Of a DNA stretch of 23,376 nt, positions 15,262 through 23,312 are shown in pieces. Under the pieces are notes generated by a model. The model saw nothing but the letters and a program-made list of their open reading frames with translations. It did no database searches and was not told the origin of the DNA. Position 1 is the first letter of the stretch. Every line of letters starts with the position of its first letter. A program made the position numbers and the translations under genes. The stretch covers positions 1 to 23,376 of the forward strand of contig JAEYAR010000079.1 of the NCBI GenBank assembly GCA_023404715.1. Direction: 5' to 3'. The DNA is from Bacillota bacterium. GTDB taxonomy: Bacteria > Bacillota > Clostridia > Christensenellales > Aristaeellaceae.

Positions 15262-17466
15262 TCAATCCCCGTCTTGTTTGCGTCCGTATAGGCTTCTGTA
15301 TTTACCGGGCGACATGCCGGTCTCAGCCTTAAACATACGCCCGAAGTTCGACGCACGGCTATATCCCAACCTGGACGCGACCGCTTCCAATGGAATATCC
15401 TCATCCGTAAGCAGTTCAAACGCATAGACAAGCTTTTGCTGATTTACATAGGTGGAGAATGTCTGGTGAAACGTACGCTTAAACAGATGGCTGAACGCCG
15501 ATTCCGATAAGCCAAAGGTCTCTGAGATCGTATAGATCGAAAAGCTGGAGTCTAAAAGATGCTCATCTATATAGAGAAGTACAACCTGTGGCAGCTTGCG
15601 CTGCTTTTGCACCTTGGGCAACCCCGCCATGATCGCCTCTGCGGCGCTGCGCAGCAGGGATTCCATCCGTTTTTCATCCTCCAGTCGCCCTTGCGCGAGC
15701 GGATTGAGCATCTCCAGCGTCTGTGCATTCAGACCACCTTGCCCCTGCAGCGCTTCGGCCAACATGCACAGCGCCTCAAAAAGCAATGCTCTACGCTCGT
15801 GTAGCGGACGATCGACCTCATTGATACAGCCGCATAGATGGAATATCGCGAGTCTTAGGCTCTCCTCCTCCTGCATACTCAAGCTATCCGCCAGCTCGTC
15901 CAACGCCTCGGCGCCAAACGAACCGCTCGTCCCGACTGCAATGCGCGGGTCGTCCATAGATACAATTGCGCCTTCATCCAGGTGTCGAAGGGCGTATAGC
16001 CTTTCAAGCAGCAGCGCGTAGACATCTGGCACATCCCTCCACTCCCCTTGAACCCGAGCATAGCACACGCTCCCTCCTGCCGCGTGCTCATGCAAGAGCC
16101 TTTCCGTCTCTTCTTGCGATACAGCCTCCTCGTGCAATATAAACAGCGTATCGTATCCACCGCTCAGCGCTTGATGCAGCCTGAAAATACGCATACCCGC
16201 CGTCTTGCTCTCCGGCGGAATGCCGACCGCATCGCTTAGCGTCATCACAGGTAGGGCGACGGCCACCGTACATATGCACGGAGACGAAAACAGCCCCGCC
16301 TTCATCCCGCGCTCGATCAGCGCCGTACGCTCTGCGGATGCGCTGACCAAAAAGCGTTGCACGATCGCATCCTCCAACAGCGATTGCGCTTGCTTCATGT
16401 TATCGGCCAGTACTGCGTTGACGCTAAGCAGCGCGCTGAACCTTTCGCGCAAAAGCTCGCTGTCAAGCCCTTTTGCCGTCAGCTCCACGCCTACGCTGTC
16501 GCAAAGCTGGCGCACGGGCTGATAGTTCCAGCGAGATATAAATAGAGAGGCAAAGAGCGCAATCATGCAGGAGACGAATAGGAACAGCGCAGCCGTTGAC
16601 CGCAACGCCTTGAGCTCCTCGTACAGGCTGTCCGGGCGACAGATCGCGCCATAGGAAAAGCCATACAAGGCAGATGGAACAAGGTATAGCGAGCTTCCTG
16701 CTTCCAACCGTACGTTTCGCACCGTTCCCACAAGCTGCCGCGCATCCAATTTGTCCGTTTGCGCAGCATCTGTCGAGAAGAGAATCTGTTCACCATCTGT
16801 GATGAAAAGCGTCTCGTTTTCCCACGATCGCTTTAACTCCGTGGCGATATCTTTCGCTTTGAGGAGGACCAGCAGCGAAGCGTATGGGCTGGCTCCGCTG
16901 GAAATTCCGATCACAAAAGGCAGCACTTCGACCGCGCTGTGCGTCTCTTGCTGACGAATTCGGTCGACAGGCAACATGAAATGGCGTCTTTGCCCCGTCA
17001 TGTAGAGCACATCGCGCAGCGCATCTTGATCCGTGTGTTCAAGTATCCAAATGCTTTCTCCAAAGCTATCCATGTCCATGACGCCATTGCTGCCAATCAC
17101 ATAGGGTGAGTCGTTGACGTGGTAAAACATCGCGTAATCGTTCAGTTGCGTCGAATTATAGTTTTCGATCCTACGCCTCGCCTCATAGAGCGCCATCGTA
17201 TCGTTGCCTTTAAGCATATACGGTCGAAGACTCGCGTCTTTCTCCACCAAGGCTGCAATCTTGCTCAATTGGCCGAAAATTTTATCCATTGCCTGCACGG
17301 TTTGCGCCATGGCGCTGTTTCTGCGCTCATCTATCCGTTTATAGGCCGCCTCAATGACCAGGGGATAAAAAAAGCAAAAGATCGTCCCAAGGCTCAGAAC
17401 CGCCACGGCCGTCAAAGACGCGACAACCCGAAAATAGATAGACTGCCTTCGCTTTCCCGTCTGCAT
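15262..17466 (-). CDS. Membrane-bound AraC-family transcriptional regulator with extracellular sensor (YesS-like)
   Basis: This 734-residue one-component regulator combines a sensor and a DNA-binding domain in one chain. TM1 (about 13-38), an extracellular Cache-like sensor region (39-285), TM2 (about 289-310), a cytosolic linker region, and a C-terminal AraC domain (about 630-730) are visible. The last includes ISETFGLSESAFSHLFKRTF and VASRLGYSRASNFGRMFKAETG with the typical P-G-K-Y-R ending. There is no receiver or kinase domain. The ATG at 17466 follows a strong GGAGGTGG site, and a near-consensus promoter (TTGACG-17-TATAAT) lies at 17515-17543. It is divergent from the transporter operon at 17745, which it probably controls. 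Confidence 0.92.
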   Translation of the reverse strand: MQTGKRRQSIYFRVVASLTAVAVLSLGTIFCFFYPLVIEAAYKRIDERRNSAMAQTVQAMDKIFGQLSKIAALVEKDASLRPYMLKGNDTMALYEARRRIENYNSTQLNDYAMFYHVNDSPYVIGSNGVMDMDSFGESIWILEHTDQDALRDVLYMTGQRRHFMLPVDRIRQQETHSAVEVLPFVIGISSGASPYASLLVLLKAKDIATELKRSWENETLFITDGEQILFSTDAAQTDKLDARQLVGTVRNVRLEAGSSLYLVPSALYGFSYGAICRPDSLYEELKALRSTAALFLFVSCMIALFASLFISRWNYQPVRQLCDSVGVELTAKGLDSELLRERFSALLSVNAVLADNMKQAQSLLEDAIVQRFLVSASAERTALIERGMKAGLFSSPCICTVAVALPVMTLSDAVGIPPESKTAGMRIFRLHQALSGGYDTLFILHEEAVSQEETERLLHEHAAGGSVCYARVQGEWRDVPDVYALLLERLYALRHLDEGAIVSMDDPRIAVGTSGSFGAEALDELADSLSMQEEESLRLAIFHLCGCINEVDRPLHERRALLFEALCMLAEALQGQGGLNAQTLEMLNPLAQGRLEDEKRMESLLRSAAEAIMAGLPKVQKQRKLPQVVLLYIDEHLLDSSFSIYTISETFGLSESAFSHLFKRTFHQTFSTYVNQQKLVYAFELLTDEDIPLEAVASRLGYSRASNFGRMFKAETGMSPGKYRSLYGRKQDGD

Positions 17467-17514
17467 CCATCCACCTCCTCAGCACTAAGCGCCGCCGTTA
17501 CTGTGGCTTTCCTC

Positions 17515-17543
17515 ATTATATATCACACAAAACGCATCGTCAA
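17515..17543 (-). promoter_or_regulatory. Promoter of the membrane AraC regulator
   Basis: On the minus strand there is TTGACG (17538-17543), a 17-base spacer and a perfect TATAAT (17515-17520). One copy of the GTTTARCTCATT repeat (17546-17557) lies two bases upstream of the -35, suggesting autoregulation. Confidence 0.78.
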
Positions 17544-17545
17544 TT

Positions 17546-17626
17546 GTTTAGCTCATTCAATAAATTTTAGGTTAATAAAAAATTCACTTTTTGACGTTTA
17601 ACTCATTTTTGATCAAAAACGGGTTA
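17546..17626. promoter_or_regulatory. Candidate operator pair: GTTTARCTCATT direct repeat spaced 50 bp
   Basis: GTTTAGCTCATT (17546-17557) and GTTTAACTCATT (17596-17607) differ at one base and start exactly 50 bp apart, about five helical turns. Each copy opens a wider element ending in RGGTTA, 26 and 28 bases long. The second contains the perfect palindrome TTTTTGATCAAAAA (17606-17619) and is itself an imperfect inverted repeat (17599-17626). It lies between two divergent promoters, as expected for the AraC regulator's binding sites. Confidence 0.55.
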
Positions 17627-17655
17627 TTTTCAGGAGAAATTACACAAATTGAGGC

Positions 17656-17685
17656 TTTACAATTCTGCCTGCCTTGCATTAAGAT
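17656..17685 (+). promoter_or_regulatory. Likely promoter of the second transporter operon
   Basis: TTTACA (17656-17661) and TAAGAT (17680-17685) are separated by 18 bases, 60 bases before the permease ATG. The match is moderate, in keeping with an activator-dependent promoter; the 17599-17626 element ends 29 bases upstream of the -35. Confidence 0.45.
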
Positions 17686-17744
17686 TGGGCCAGAAATCGC
17701 CGTCGTGCACAATCGACCCTGTAGAAACAGAAAGGATTGATTCC

Positions 17745-18701
17745 ATGTCCCCATCCTTGTGGCCATCGGGAAACGTTCCCCAAAAGACATTTTTAAAGCG
17801 CCTACAGGTCGATTTATACAAGCACTGGATGCTCTACCTCATGGTGCTGCCTGCCGTCACGGTAATCGCGGTCTTCTCTTACGCGCCGATGTATGGCATC
17901 GTCATTGCCTTCAAAAACTTTAAGCCCGCCTTTGGTATTTGGGGAAGCCCTTGGGTGGGTATGAAGAACTTTAACCGCTTCTTTTCCTCCTATCAGTTCA
18001 CAAACATTCTCTCCAATACCATTGGCATTAGCCTGTATTCCATCGCTGCGGGTTTCCCCGCGCCTGTTCTACTGGCGCTAATGATGAATCAAGTGCGAAG
18101 CAAAGGCCGCCAGCGCGCCATTCAGACCATTACCTACATGCCCCACTTCATCTCCGTGATCGTGGTATCTGGCATGATCTTAACCTTTCTCAACGTCAAT
18201 ACCGGTCTGTACGGTCACCTTGCTCGCGCCTTAGGCTTTGTCGATCCCTCCGATCTGCTTGGAAATAAGCACCTGTTTAGCTCCATTTACGTTCTCTCAG
18301 ACATCTGGCAGCATACCGGCTGGGATAGCATCATCTACATGGCCGCGCTCTCTTCCATCGATCCCGCTCTCTACGAGGCAGCGAAAGTGGACGGTGCCAG
18401 CGAGTGGGATAAAATCCTGCATATTGAAATCCCCTCTCTCATACCCACAATGGTCATTCTGCTCATTCTGCGCGTAGGCGGGTTGATGAACGTCGGCTTT
18501 GACAAGGTGTTTCTGTTGCAAAACGGCCTTAATCTCGACCGTTCGGAGGTCATATCGACCTACGTATACAAGGTTGGCATGATCAATCAGCAATATAGTT
18601 TTTCGGCTGCGGCAAATCTATTCAATACAATGGTTAACTTTGTCATGCTTATGCTCGTCAACCAGATCGCCCGCCGCGTCGGGGAGACCAGTCTGTGGTA
18701 A
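17745..18701 (+). CDS. Carbohydrate ABC transporter permease, LplB type
   Basis: This 318-residue first permease subunit belongs to the second LplABC-type importer. It contains YAPMYGIVIAFKNFKPAFGI (46-65), TITYMPHFISVIVVSGMI (128-145), and the EAA coupling loop EAAKVDGASE...IP (211-230). About six membrane segments are visible. The start ATG at 17745 has AAAGGA 8 bases upstream; an earlier in-frame ATG at 17649 lies upstream of the proposed -10 and has no site. It leads the plus-strand operon and is followed 13 bases after its stop by the second permease. As in the first locus, no ATPase is encoded. Confidence 0.93.
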   Translation: MSPSLWPSGNVPQKTFLKRLQVDLYKHWMLYLMVLPAVTVIAVFSYAPMYGIVIAFKNFKPAFGIWGSPWVGMKNFNRFFSSYQFTNILSNTIGISLYSIAAGFPAPVLLALMMNQVRSKGRQRAIQTITYMPHFISVIVVSGMILTFLNVNTGLYGHLARALGFVDPSDLLGNKHLFSSIYVLSDIWQHTGWDSIIYMAALSSIDPALYEAAKVDGASEWDKILHIEIPSLIPTMVILLILRVGGLMNVGFDKVFLLQNGLNLDRSEVISTYVYKVGMINQQYSFSAAANLFNTMVNFVMLMLVNQIARRVGETSLW

Positions 18702-18714
18702 GGAGACGAAACAT

Positions 18715-19608
18715 ATGAAAATTCGGATGTCACGGACGGATCGGCTGATACATGGCGCCACAAGCCTGATTCTTGCCATCGTCGTAGTCGTTACGATCTA
18801 TCCACTCTATTTCGTGTTAATCGCGTCCGTAAGCGATTCCAGCGCCGTATCTAACGGCCAAGTATGGCTCTACCCCAAAGGTTTGTATTTGGAGGGGTAC
18901 AAACGTATCTTCGAATACGGTGCGCTTTGGCGCGGTTACCTCAACACCATTTTGTATACAGCATCCGGCACGGCGCTCTCTCTTGTGGTTACCATCAGCG
19001 GCGCGTACGTGATGTCGCGCCGGGAATGCATGCTAAACGGCCCTTTAATGGTCTTCTTTACCATCCCCATGTTCTTCTCCGGCGGCTTGATCCCAACCTA
19101 CCTACTCATCAACTCGCTGGGTTTGCTCAACAACCCGCTGGTGCTGATCCTACCCGGATGCTTCGGCATCTATAACATGATCATCGCACGCACGTTTTTC
19201 CAGAGCTCCATCGCGGGCGAACTGCGCGATGCCGCCTTCATCGACGGGTGCAGCGAGGGCGGCTTCTTCTTACGCATCGCGCTGCCCCTCTCCAAGGCGA
19301 TCATTTCCGTCATCGGCCTATACGTCGCCGTCGCCATCTGGAACGACTATTTTTCAGCGCTGATCTACATCACCGACCGCAAGTACAATCCTTTACAGCT
19401 CATCCTGCGCGAAATTCTCATCAGCAACTCATTTGACACGCGCGCCGGCGGCGGCGGTATTACCAACTCCGCCATCGAGCAGCAGCGTCTGCGCGACCTT
19501 GTGAAGTACTGTGTGATGGTCGTATCCACACTGCCTGTCATCTGCATCTATCCGTTTATCCAAAAATACTTTGAAAAGGGGGTTATGATCGGGTCTATTA
19601 AAGGATAG
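18715..19608 (+). CDS. Carbohydrate ABC transporter permease, LplC/YtcP type
   Basis: This 297-residue second permease subunit pairs with the LplB-type protein just upstream. TM1 is at about 14-38, and the signature MFFSGGLIPTYLLINSLGLLNN is at 119-140. The EAA-like loop LRDAAFIDGCSE...LP is at 170-191. The C-terminus ends QKYFEKGVMIGSIKG, the strongly conserved tail of the family. The ATG at 18715 has AAGGAG about 9 bases upstream, which itself overlaps the end of the upstream gene. A longer in-frame reading would overlap the upstream permease and lacks a site. Confidence 0.94.
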   Translation: MKIRMSRTDRLIHGATSLILAIVVVVTIYPLYFVLIASVSDSSAVSNGQVWLYPKGLYLEGYKRIFEYGALWRGYLNTILYTASGTALSLVVTISGAYVMSRRECMLNGPLMVFFTIPMFFSGGLIPTYLLINSLGLLNNPLVLILPGCFGIYNMIIARTFFQSSIAGELRDAAFIDGCSEGGFFLRIALPLSKAIISVIGLYVAVAIWNDYFSALIYITDRKYNPLQLILREILISNSFDTRAGGGGITNSAIEQQRLRDLVKYCVMVVSTLPVICIYPFIQKYFEKGVMIGSIKG

Positions 19609-19657
19609 CGGATGCGTGTTCACCATCGATATGCGATTACAAGGAGGTTTTTGCTCT

Positions 19658-21187
19658 ATGAAACGAATCAAGTTGTTGTCCCTTCTCCTCTGTCTGGCGA
19701 TGCTCTCGTGCTTGTTCTCCCTCTCTCTAGCCGAGGATGTCCCCACATTCAAGGTCGTCGTTCGTCTTTGGTCCACCACCGACGACCTTAACGACAATGA
19801 ATACTTGAAAAGCCTCGCTGCACAGGCGGGTGTAAAGATCGAATTCGACTGCATCTATACCGATTGGGACGCGAAAAAATCCACGCTGCTGGCCAGCGGT
19901 GACTTACCTGACGCGTTTATCGGCTGGGAAGTGCTCACGAGCAGCGAGGTGAGCAATAACATTCCGCTGTTTGCCAACTTGAGTGAGCTGATCTCGCAGG
20001 AAGCGACGCCCAACCTGTATGCGGCAATGGAGGGCGATCAGACCTACCGCAACGTCTGCACCGATTTGGACGGCAATATTTACTTTCTCTCCGACCGCAT
20101 GCCCTTCCGTCCTGAGACGTATACCTCCTTCCTGATCAATAAGACCTGGCTCGATAAGTTGGGCCTTGCGGTTCCTGAAACGCTGGATGACCTCGAAAAG
20201 GTGCTCGTCACATTCCGCGATCAGGATCCAAACGGCAACGGCGTGGCAGACGAACTGCCCTGCTACATGGCGCTCACCGGCGACGATGCTTGGTCCATCT
20301 CCGCCTTCATGGGTGCATTCGGCTGTTCAGGCAGCATCGTCAATCTGTTCGCTCTGGATGGCGACAGGGTCGTCTATCAACCGCTGAGCGACAACTTCAA
20401 GGAATTCATGAAGTGGATTGCGCATCTACAGGCGGAAAAATTGCTACCTTCGGAGCTCGCGACCGCCGATGACAGCCAGCGCAGCGCGCGGATGACCAAT
20501 GAAGTGCCGATCGTGGGCTTCACCAACGTATGGGATAAATCCGCCCTGGGCGTCGCCTATCAGGACGAGTACATCGCTATCGCGCCTCTCGCCGGTCCAA
20601 ACGGAGACCGTGGCGTCGCAGCCAACGCGGCGGTTTCCTCCTACGACGGTGTGCCGAAGTTCGTCATGAGCAAAAAGTGCGAAAACCAGGAAGCGCTCAT
20701 GAAGTTCATTGATCTTTGTTTTACCCCCGAGAATTCCGCGCAATGCTTCTACGGGCCCATCGGCACGGTGCTCAAGCAAACTGATGACGGCCTGATCATG
20801 GTCGATCCGCCGGAAGGCATGAGTTGGAACGCTTGGAAGTATAAGTATGCGGCGAACGGCTGTTGGCCGCTGCTGGGAAGCCCCACCGTCGAAGCGCTTT
20901 TTGCCAGTATTCCGCAATGCGACAGCGGAAAATTGGATCTTGTATCCGTCAACGAGCCCTACAAAAACACTAACACGTTGCCCTCTCTCAAGTTCACGCA
21001 GGACGAGAGCGATGAGCTGTCTATCGTCAAGACAGATGTCGACACCTTCGTAAAGAAGAAGATGACCGAGTGGTTCGCAAATGGCGGCGTAGATGAGGAA
21101 TGGGATAGCTACATCCAGGAGCTGCATAACATGGGCGTCGATACCTACATCGAGATCTATCAAGCCGCTTACGACCGTCAAAAATAA
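19658..21187 (+). CDS. ABC transporter extracellular solute-binding protein (LplA/YtcQ type)
   Basis: This 509-residue secreted binding protein is for the permeases upstream. The signal peptide (1-25) ends SLSLA before E26, predicting signal peptidase I cleavage. Cys18 is preceded by M-L-S, which is not a good lipobox, so lipid anchoring is doubtful. A calcium-loop-like DPNGNGVADE is at 190-199, and TSFLINKTWLDKLGLAVPETLDDLEKV precedes it at about 156-182. The start has a perfect AAGGAGG site 10 bases upstream, the strongest in the operon, fitting a need for excess binding protein. The ligand is unknown. It is shorter and clearly divergent from the binding protein at 2405-4096. A perfect GC-rich hairpin follows the stop codon. 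Confidence 0.93.
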   Translation: MKRIKLLSLLLCLAMLSCLFSLSLAEDVPTFKVVVRLWSTTDDLNDNEYLKSLAAQAGVKIEFDCIYTDWDAKKSTLLASGDLPDAFIGWEVLTSSEVSNNIPLFANLSELISQEATPNLYAAMEGDQTYRNVCTDLDGNIYFLSDRMPFRPETYTSFLINKTWLDKLGLAVPETLDDLEKVLVTFRDQDPNGNGVADELPCYMALTGDDAWSISAFMGAFGCSGSIVNLFALDGDRVVYQPLSDNFKEFMKWIAHLQAEKLLPSELATADDSQRSARMTNEVPIVGFTNVWDKSALGVAYQDEYIAIAPLAGPNGDRGVAANAAVSSYDGVPKFVMSKKCENQEALMKFIDLCFTPENSAQCFYGPIGTVLKQTDDGLIMVDPPEGMSWNAWKYKYAANGCWPLLGSPTVEALFASIPQCDSGKLDLVSVNEPYKNTNTLPSLKFTQDESDELSIVKTDVDTFVKKKMTEWFANGGVDEEWDSYIQELHNMGVDTYIEIYQAAYDRQK

Positions 21188-21189
21188 CC

Positions 21190-21234
21190 GATTTTAGCCG
21201 CGCCCCGCGCATGTGCGCGGGGCGCACTAAAATC
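21190..21234 (+). repeat. Long perfect GC-rich inverted repeat between binding-protein and isomerase genes
   Basis: Inner arms GCGCCCCGCGCA (21200-21211) and TGCGCGGGGCGC (21214-21225) are perfectly complementary. Outer arms GATTTTAG (21190-21197) and CTAAAATC (21227-21234) are too, leaving only a small internal bulge (CC against A). It starts two bases after the binding-protein stop. No T-tract follows on the plus strand. It probably protects the upstream binding-protein mRNA or partly reduces read-through into the isomerase gene. Confidence 0.78.
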
Positions 21235-21251
21235 AGAAAGGACGCCTTAGC

Positions 21252-22136
21252 ATGAACGCTATTCGCATCGGCACCATTCTCATCGCCAGAGACGCGCTGC
21301 CTCAAATCCCCGTATTGGTCCATAACGGCTTTGAGTGCTTTGAAATTTCCTTCGGTGAATCCACAGCGGCCTTCTCCCTCAACGAAATGGCACGACGAAC
21401 GCGCGATGCATTGGGCGATACAGACGCGGTCATCTCCAGCATCGGGGTCTACGCCAACGTGTTGGGTTGCACCCGTATAAACGAAGATTCGTTGCGCAGC
21501 CTGGAAGATGCCATCGACAACGCGCATCTCTTTGGCTGCGACATCGTCAGCTGCTTCGCAGGCCGCGTAAGCAACGCATCTGTGGAAGCGTCCCTGCCCC
21601 GCTTTAAGGAGGTCTTCACGCCGCTCGTGCAGCGCGCAAAAGACAACGGCGTGCGCCTGGCGCTGGAGAACTGTAGTATGGGCGATTCGTGGGCCGGGGG
21701 GAATTGGAATATCGCTCTCAACCCCACCGCTTGGGAGATGCTCTTTAACGCAGTGCCAGACGAGGCGCTTGGCCTGGAGTGGGAGCCTGCACATCAGCTC
21801 GCCGCCCTGATCGATCCGATCCCTCAGCTACGCAAGTGGGCCAAGCGAGTCTACCACGTGCACGGCAAGGACGCAACCATAGCCTGGGATGTGATCCGTG
21901 AGTGCGGCATCAACAGCTGCGTGCCCTATAGATGGGACCGCACGCCGGGTTTTGGCGACTCCAACTGGTGCGATATCATCACGATCCTGCGCATGAACGG
22001 CTATCAAGGCGCCATCGACATCGAGGGATATCACGATCCCGTCTACAGCACCCGCGACAGCGAATGGACCGCACAGTTGCGCGCCCTTACGTACCTCAAG
22101 CAGTGCCGCGGCGGCGAACGCGAGCTACATCTGTAA
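21252..22136 (+). CDS. Sugar phosphate isomerase/epimerase-family TIM barrel
   Basis: This 294-residue xylose-isomerase-like TIM barrel should isomerise or epimerise a sugar or keto-sugar with a divalent metal. The expected ligands are visible: Glu139 (RLALENCSMG), Glu178 and His181 (LEWEPAHQ, where many relatives have Asp before P-A/S-H), His202/His204 (VYHVHGKDA) and Glu258 (AIDIEGYHD). There is no signal peptide. The ATG at 21252 follows AGAAAGGA. It is 64 bases after the binding protein gene, across the palindrome, and is followed 14 bases later by the Gfo/Idh/MocA oxidoreductase. The exact substrate cannot be read from sequence. Confidence 0.9.
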   Translation: MNAIRIGTILIARDALPQIPVLVHNGFECFEISFGESTAAFSLNEMARRTRDALGDTDAVISSIGVYANVLGCTRINEDSLRSLEDAIDNAHLFGCDIVSCFAGRVSNASVEASLPRFKEVFTPLVQRAKDNGVRLALENCSMGDSWAGGNWNIALNPTAWEMLFNAVPDEALGLEWEPAHQLAALIDPIPQLRKWAKRVYHVHGKDATIAWDVIRECGINSCVPYRWDRTPGFGDSNWCDIITILRMNGYQGAIDIEGYHDPVYSTRDSEWTAQLRALTYLKQCRGGERELHL

Positions 22137-22150
22137 AGGAGGAACTTGCC

Positions 22151-23215
22151 ATGAAAAAGCTGAACGTCGGGGTTATCGGTTGCGGCAACATCTTTCGCGA
22201 TGCGCACTGCCCCGCTTACCTAAAAATGAATGATGTGTGCGTCGCCGCTCTGTGTGACCTCGTACCCGAGCATGCGCATCGTTATGCACCCGATTTTCCC
22301 GAAGCACAAATTTATACCGACTACGAAGCGATCCTCCGCCGTGCGGATATCGATGCTGTGGACATCTGTACGCCCAACGATCTGCATGCTCCCATCGCTT
22401 GCGCCGCACTACAGGCAGGAAAGCATGTCTTCTGTGAAAAGCCGGATGCTATTTCGCCTGAGCTCGCATCAAACATGCAGCGAACGGCCGCAGATACGAA
22501 CAAAGTACTGATGGTCATGCGCAACAACCGCTTTATGCCCGCCTCGCAGTTCGCACGCCGATACGTTCAGGCGGGGCATACAGGTGAAATTTACGCCGCT
22601 CATTGTGCTTGGCAGCGACGCCGCGGTATTCCTGGAAAAGGCGGCTGGTTTACCACCAAAACCCGTTCGGGCGGCGGTCCGTTGATCGACCTAGGCGTGC
22701 ACATGATCGATCTGGCGCTTTGGCTGATGGGGAATCCTCGTCCCATCGCTGTCACCGGGTGCACTTATTCCAAGTTTGCGGACGCCTCCCTCGTAGATAG
22801 CGTAAATGCCGACTTCGGCGAAAAAAAGGCCGACGGCACCTATGACGTAGAAGATCTGGCCATGGGCTTCGTACGTTTGGAAAACGGCGCTTGTCTGACC
22901 CTCGAATTCTCTTGGGCTTCCAACATCGAACACGAGCGGCGCTTTGTCCACCTCTACGGCGACAAAGCCGGATTAAAATGGGAAGATGATGCGCTCTGTC
23001 TTTATGAGGAGCGCAACGGTACGCTTATGGACTGTACCCCTCGTATCCCCAAAATGCCAGGTAACTATGGACACGAGCAAAACCTGCGCAACTTTGCGGA
23101 TGTAGTGTTGCGCGGGGGTAAACCCTGCTACGTGCCCGAGCAAGGGGTAGATATGATGAAGCTCCTGTGCGCCCTATATCAAAGCGCAGCTACTGGGCGA
23201 GAAATCAGAATTTAG
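22151..23215 (+). CDS. Gfo/Idh/MocA-family oxidoreductase
   Basis: This 354-residue NAD(P)-dependent sugar or inositol dehydrogenase is of the Gfo/Idh/MocA family. The N-terminal Rossmann fold has VGVIGCGNIF (6-15), followed by CTPNDLHAPIACAALQAGKH and the family EKP motif at 96-98. The C-terminal domain has GGGPLIDLGVHMIDLALWLMG, with Asp180 and His184 as the probable catalytic pair. The ATG at 22151 has AAGGAGGA about 8 bases upstream; a longer frame would overlap the upstream gene. It is the last gene of the operon seen here. Its stop codon is directly followed by the insertion sequence, so any further operon genes would be separated by it. Substrate unknown; a cyclic polyol or hexose is likely. 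Confidence 0.94.
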   Translation: MKKLNVGVIGCGNIFRDAHCPAYLKMNDVCVAALCDLVPEHAHRYAPDFPEAQIYTDYEAILRRADIDAVDICTPNDLHAPIACAALQAGKHVFCEKPDAISPELASNMQRTAADTNKVLMVMRNNRFMPASQFARRYVQAGHTGEIYAAHCAWQRRRGIPGKGGWFTTKTRSGGGPLIDLGVHMIDLALWLMGNPRPIAVTGCTYSKFADASLVDSVNADFGEKKADGTYDVEDLAMGFVRLENGACLTLEFSWASNIEHERRFVHLYGDKAGLKWEDDALCLYEERNGTLMDCTPRIPKMPGNYGHEQNLRNFADVVLRGGKPCYVPEQGVDMMKLLCALYQSAATGREIRI

Positions 23216-23253
23216 TTGTCCAATAAAATAGCGCCGTCATTCCCCAGCCTGAT

Positions 23254-23309
23254 ATGCTCCCTCTATGAGAGACAGAGAAAAAGAAAACTGTCAAACATAG
23301 GGGGAGCAT
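23254..23309 (+). promoter_or_regulatory. Leader hairpin that sequesters the transposase ribosome binding site
   Basis: ATGCTCCCTCTATG (23254-23267) pairs with CATAGGGGGAGCAT (23296-23309): 13 Watson-Crick pairs and one G-U in RNA. Inside it GACAG (23271-23275) pairs with CTGTC (23288-23292) around a 12-base A-rich loop. The GGGGGAG ribosome binding site of the transposase gene (23300-23306) is entirely inside the stem, so translation should be blocked in a transcript that reads in from outside. Confidence 0.7.
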
Positions 23310-23312
23310 TTT

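Noticed and set aside
17606..17619. TTTTTGATCAAAAA as a terminator
   Set aside because: The palindrome has no loop and a weak A/T stem, and lies between divergent promoters; an operator half is more likely.
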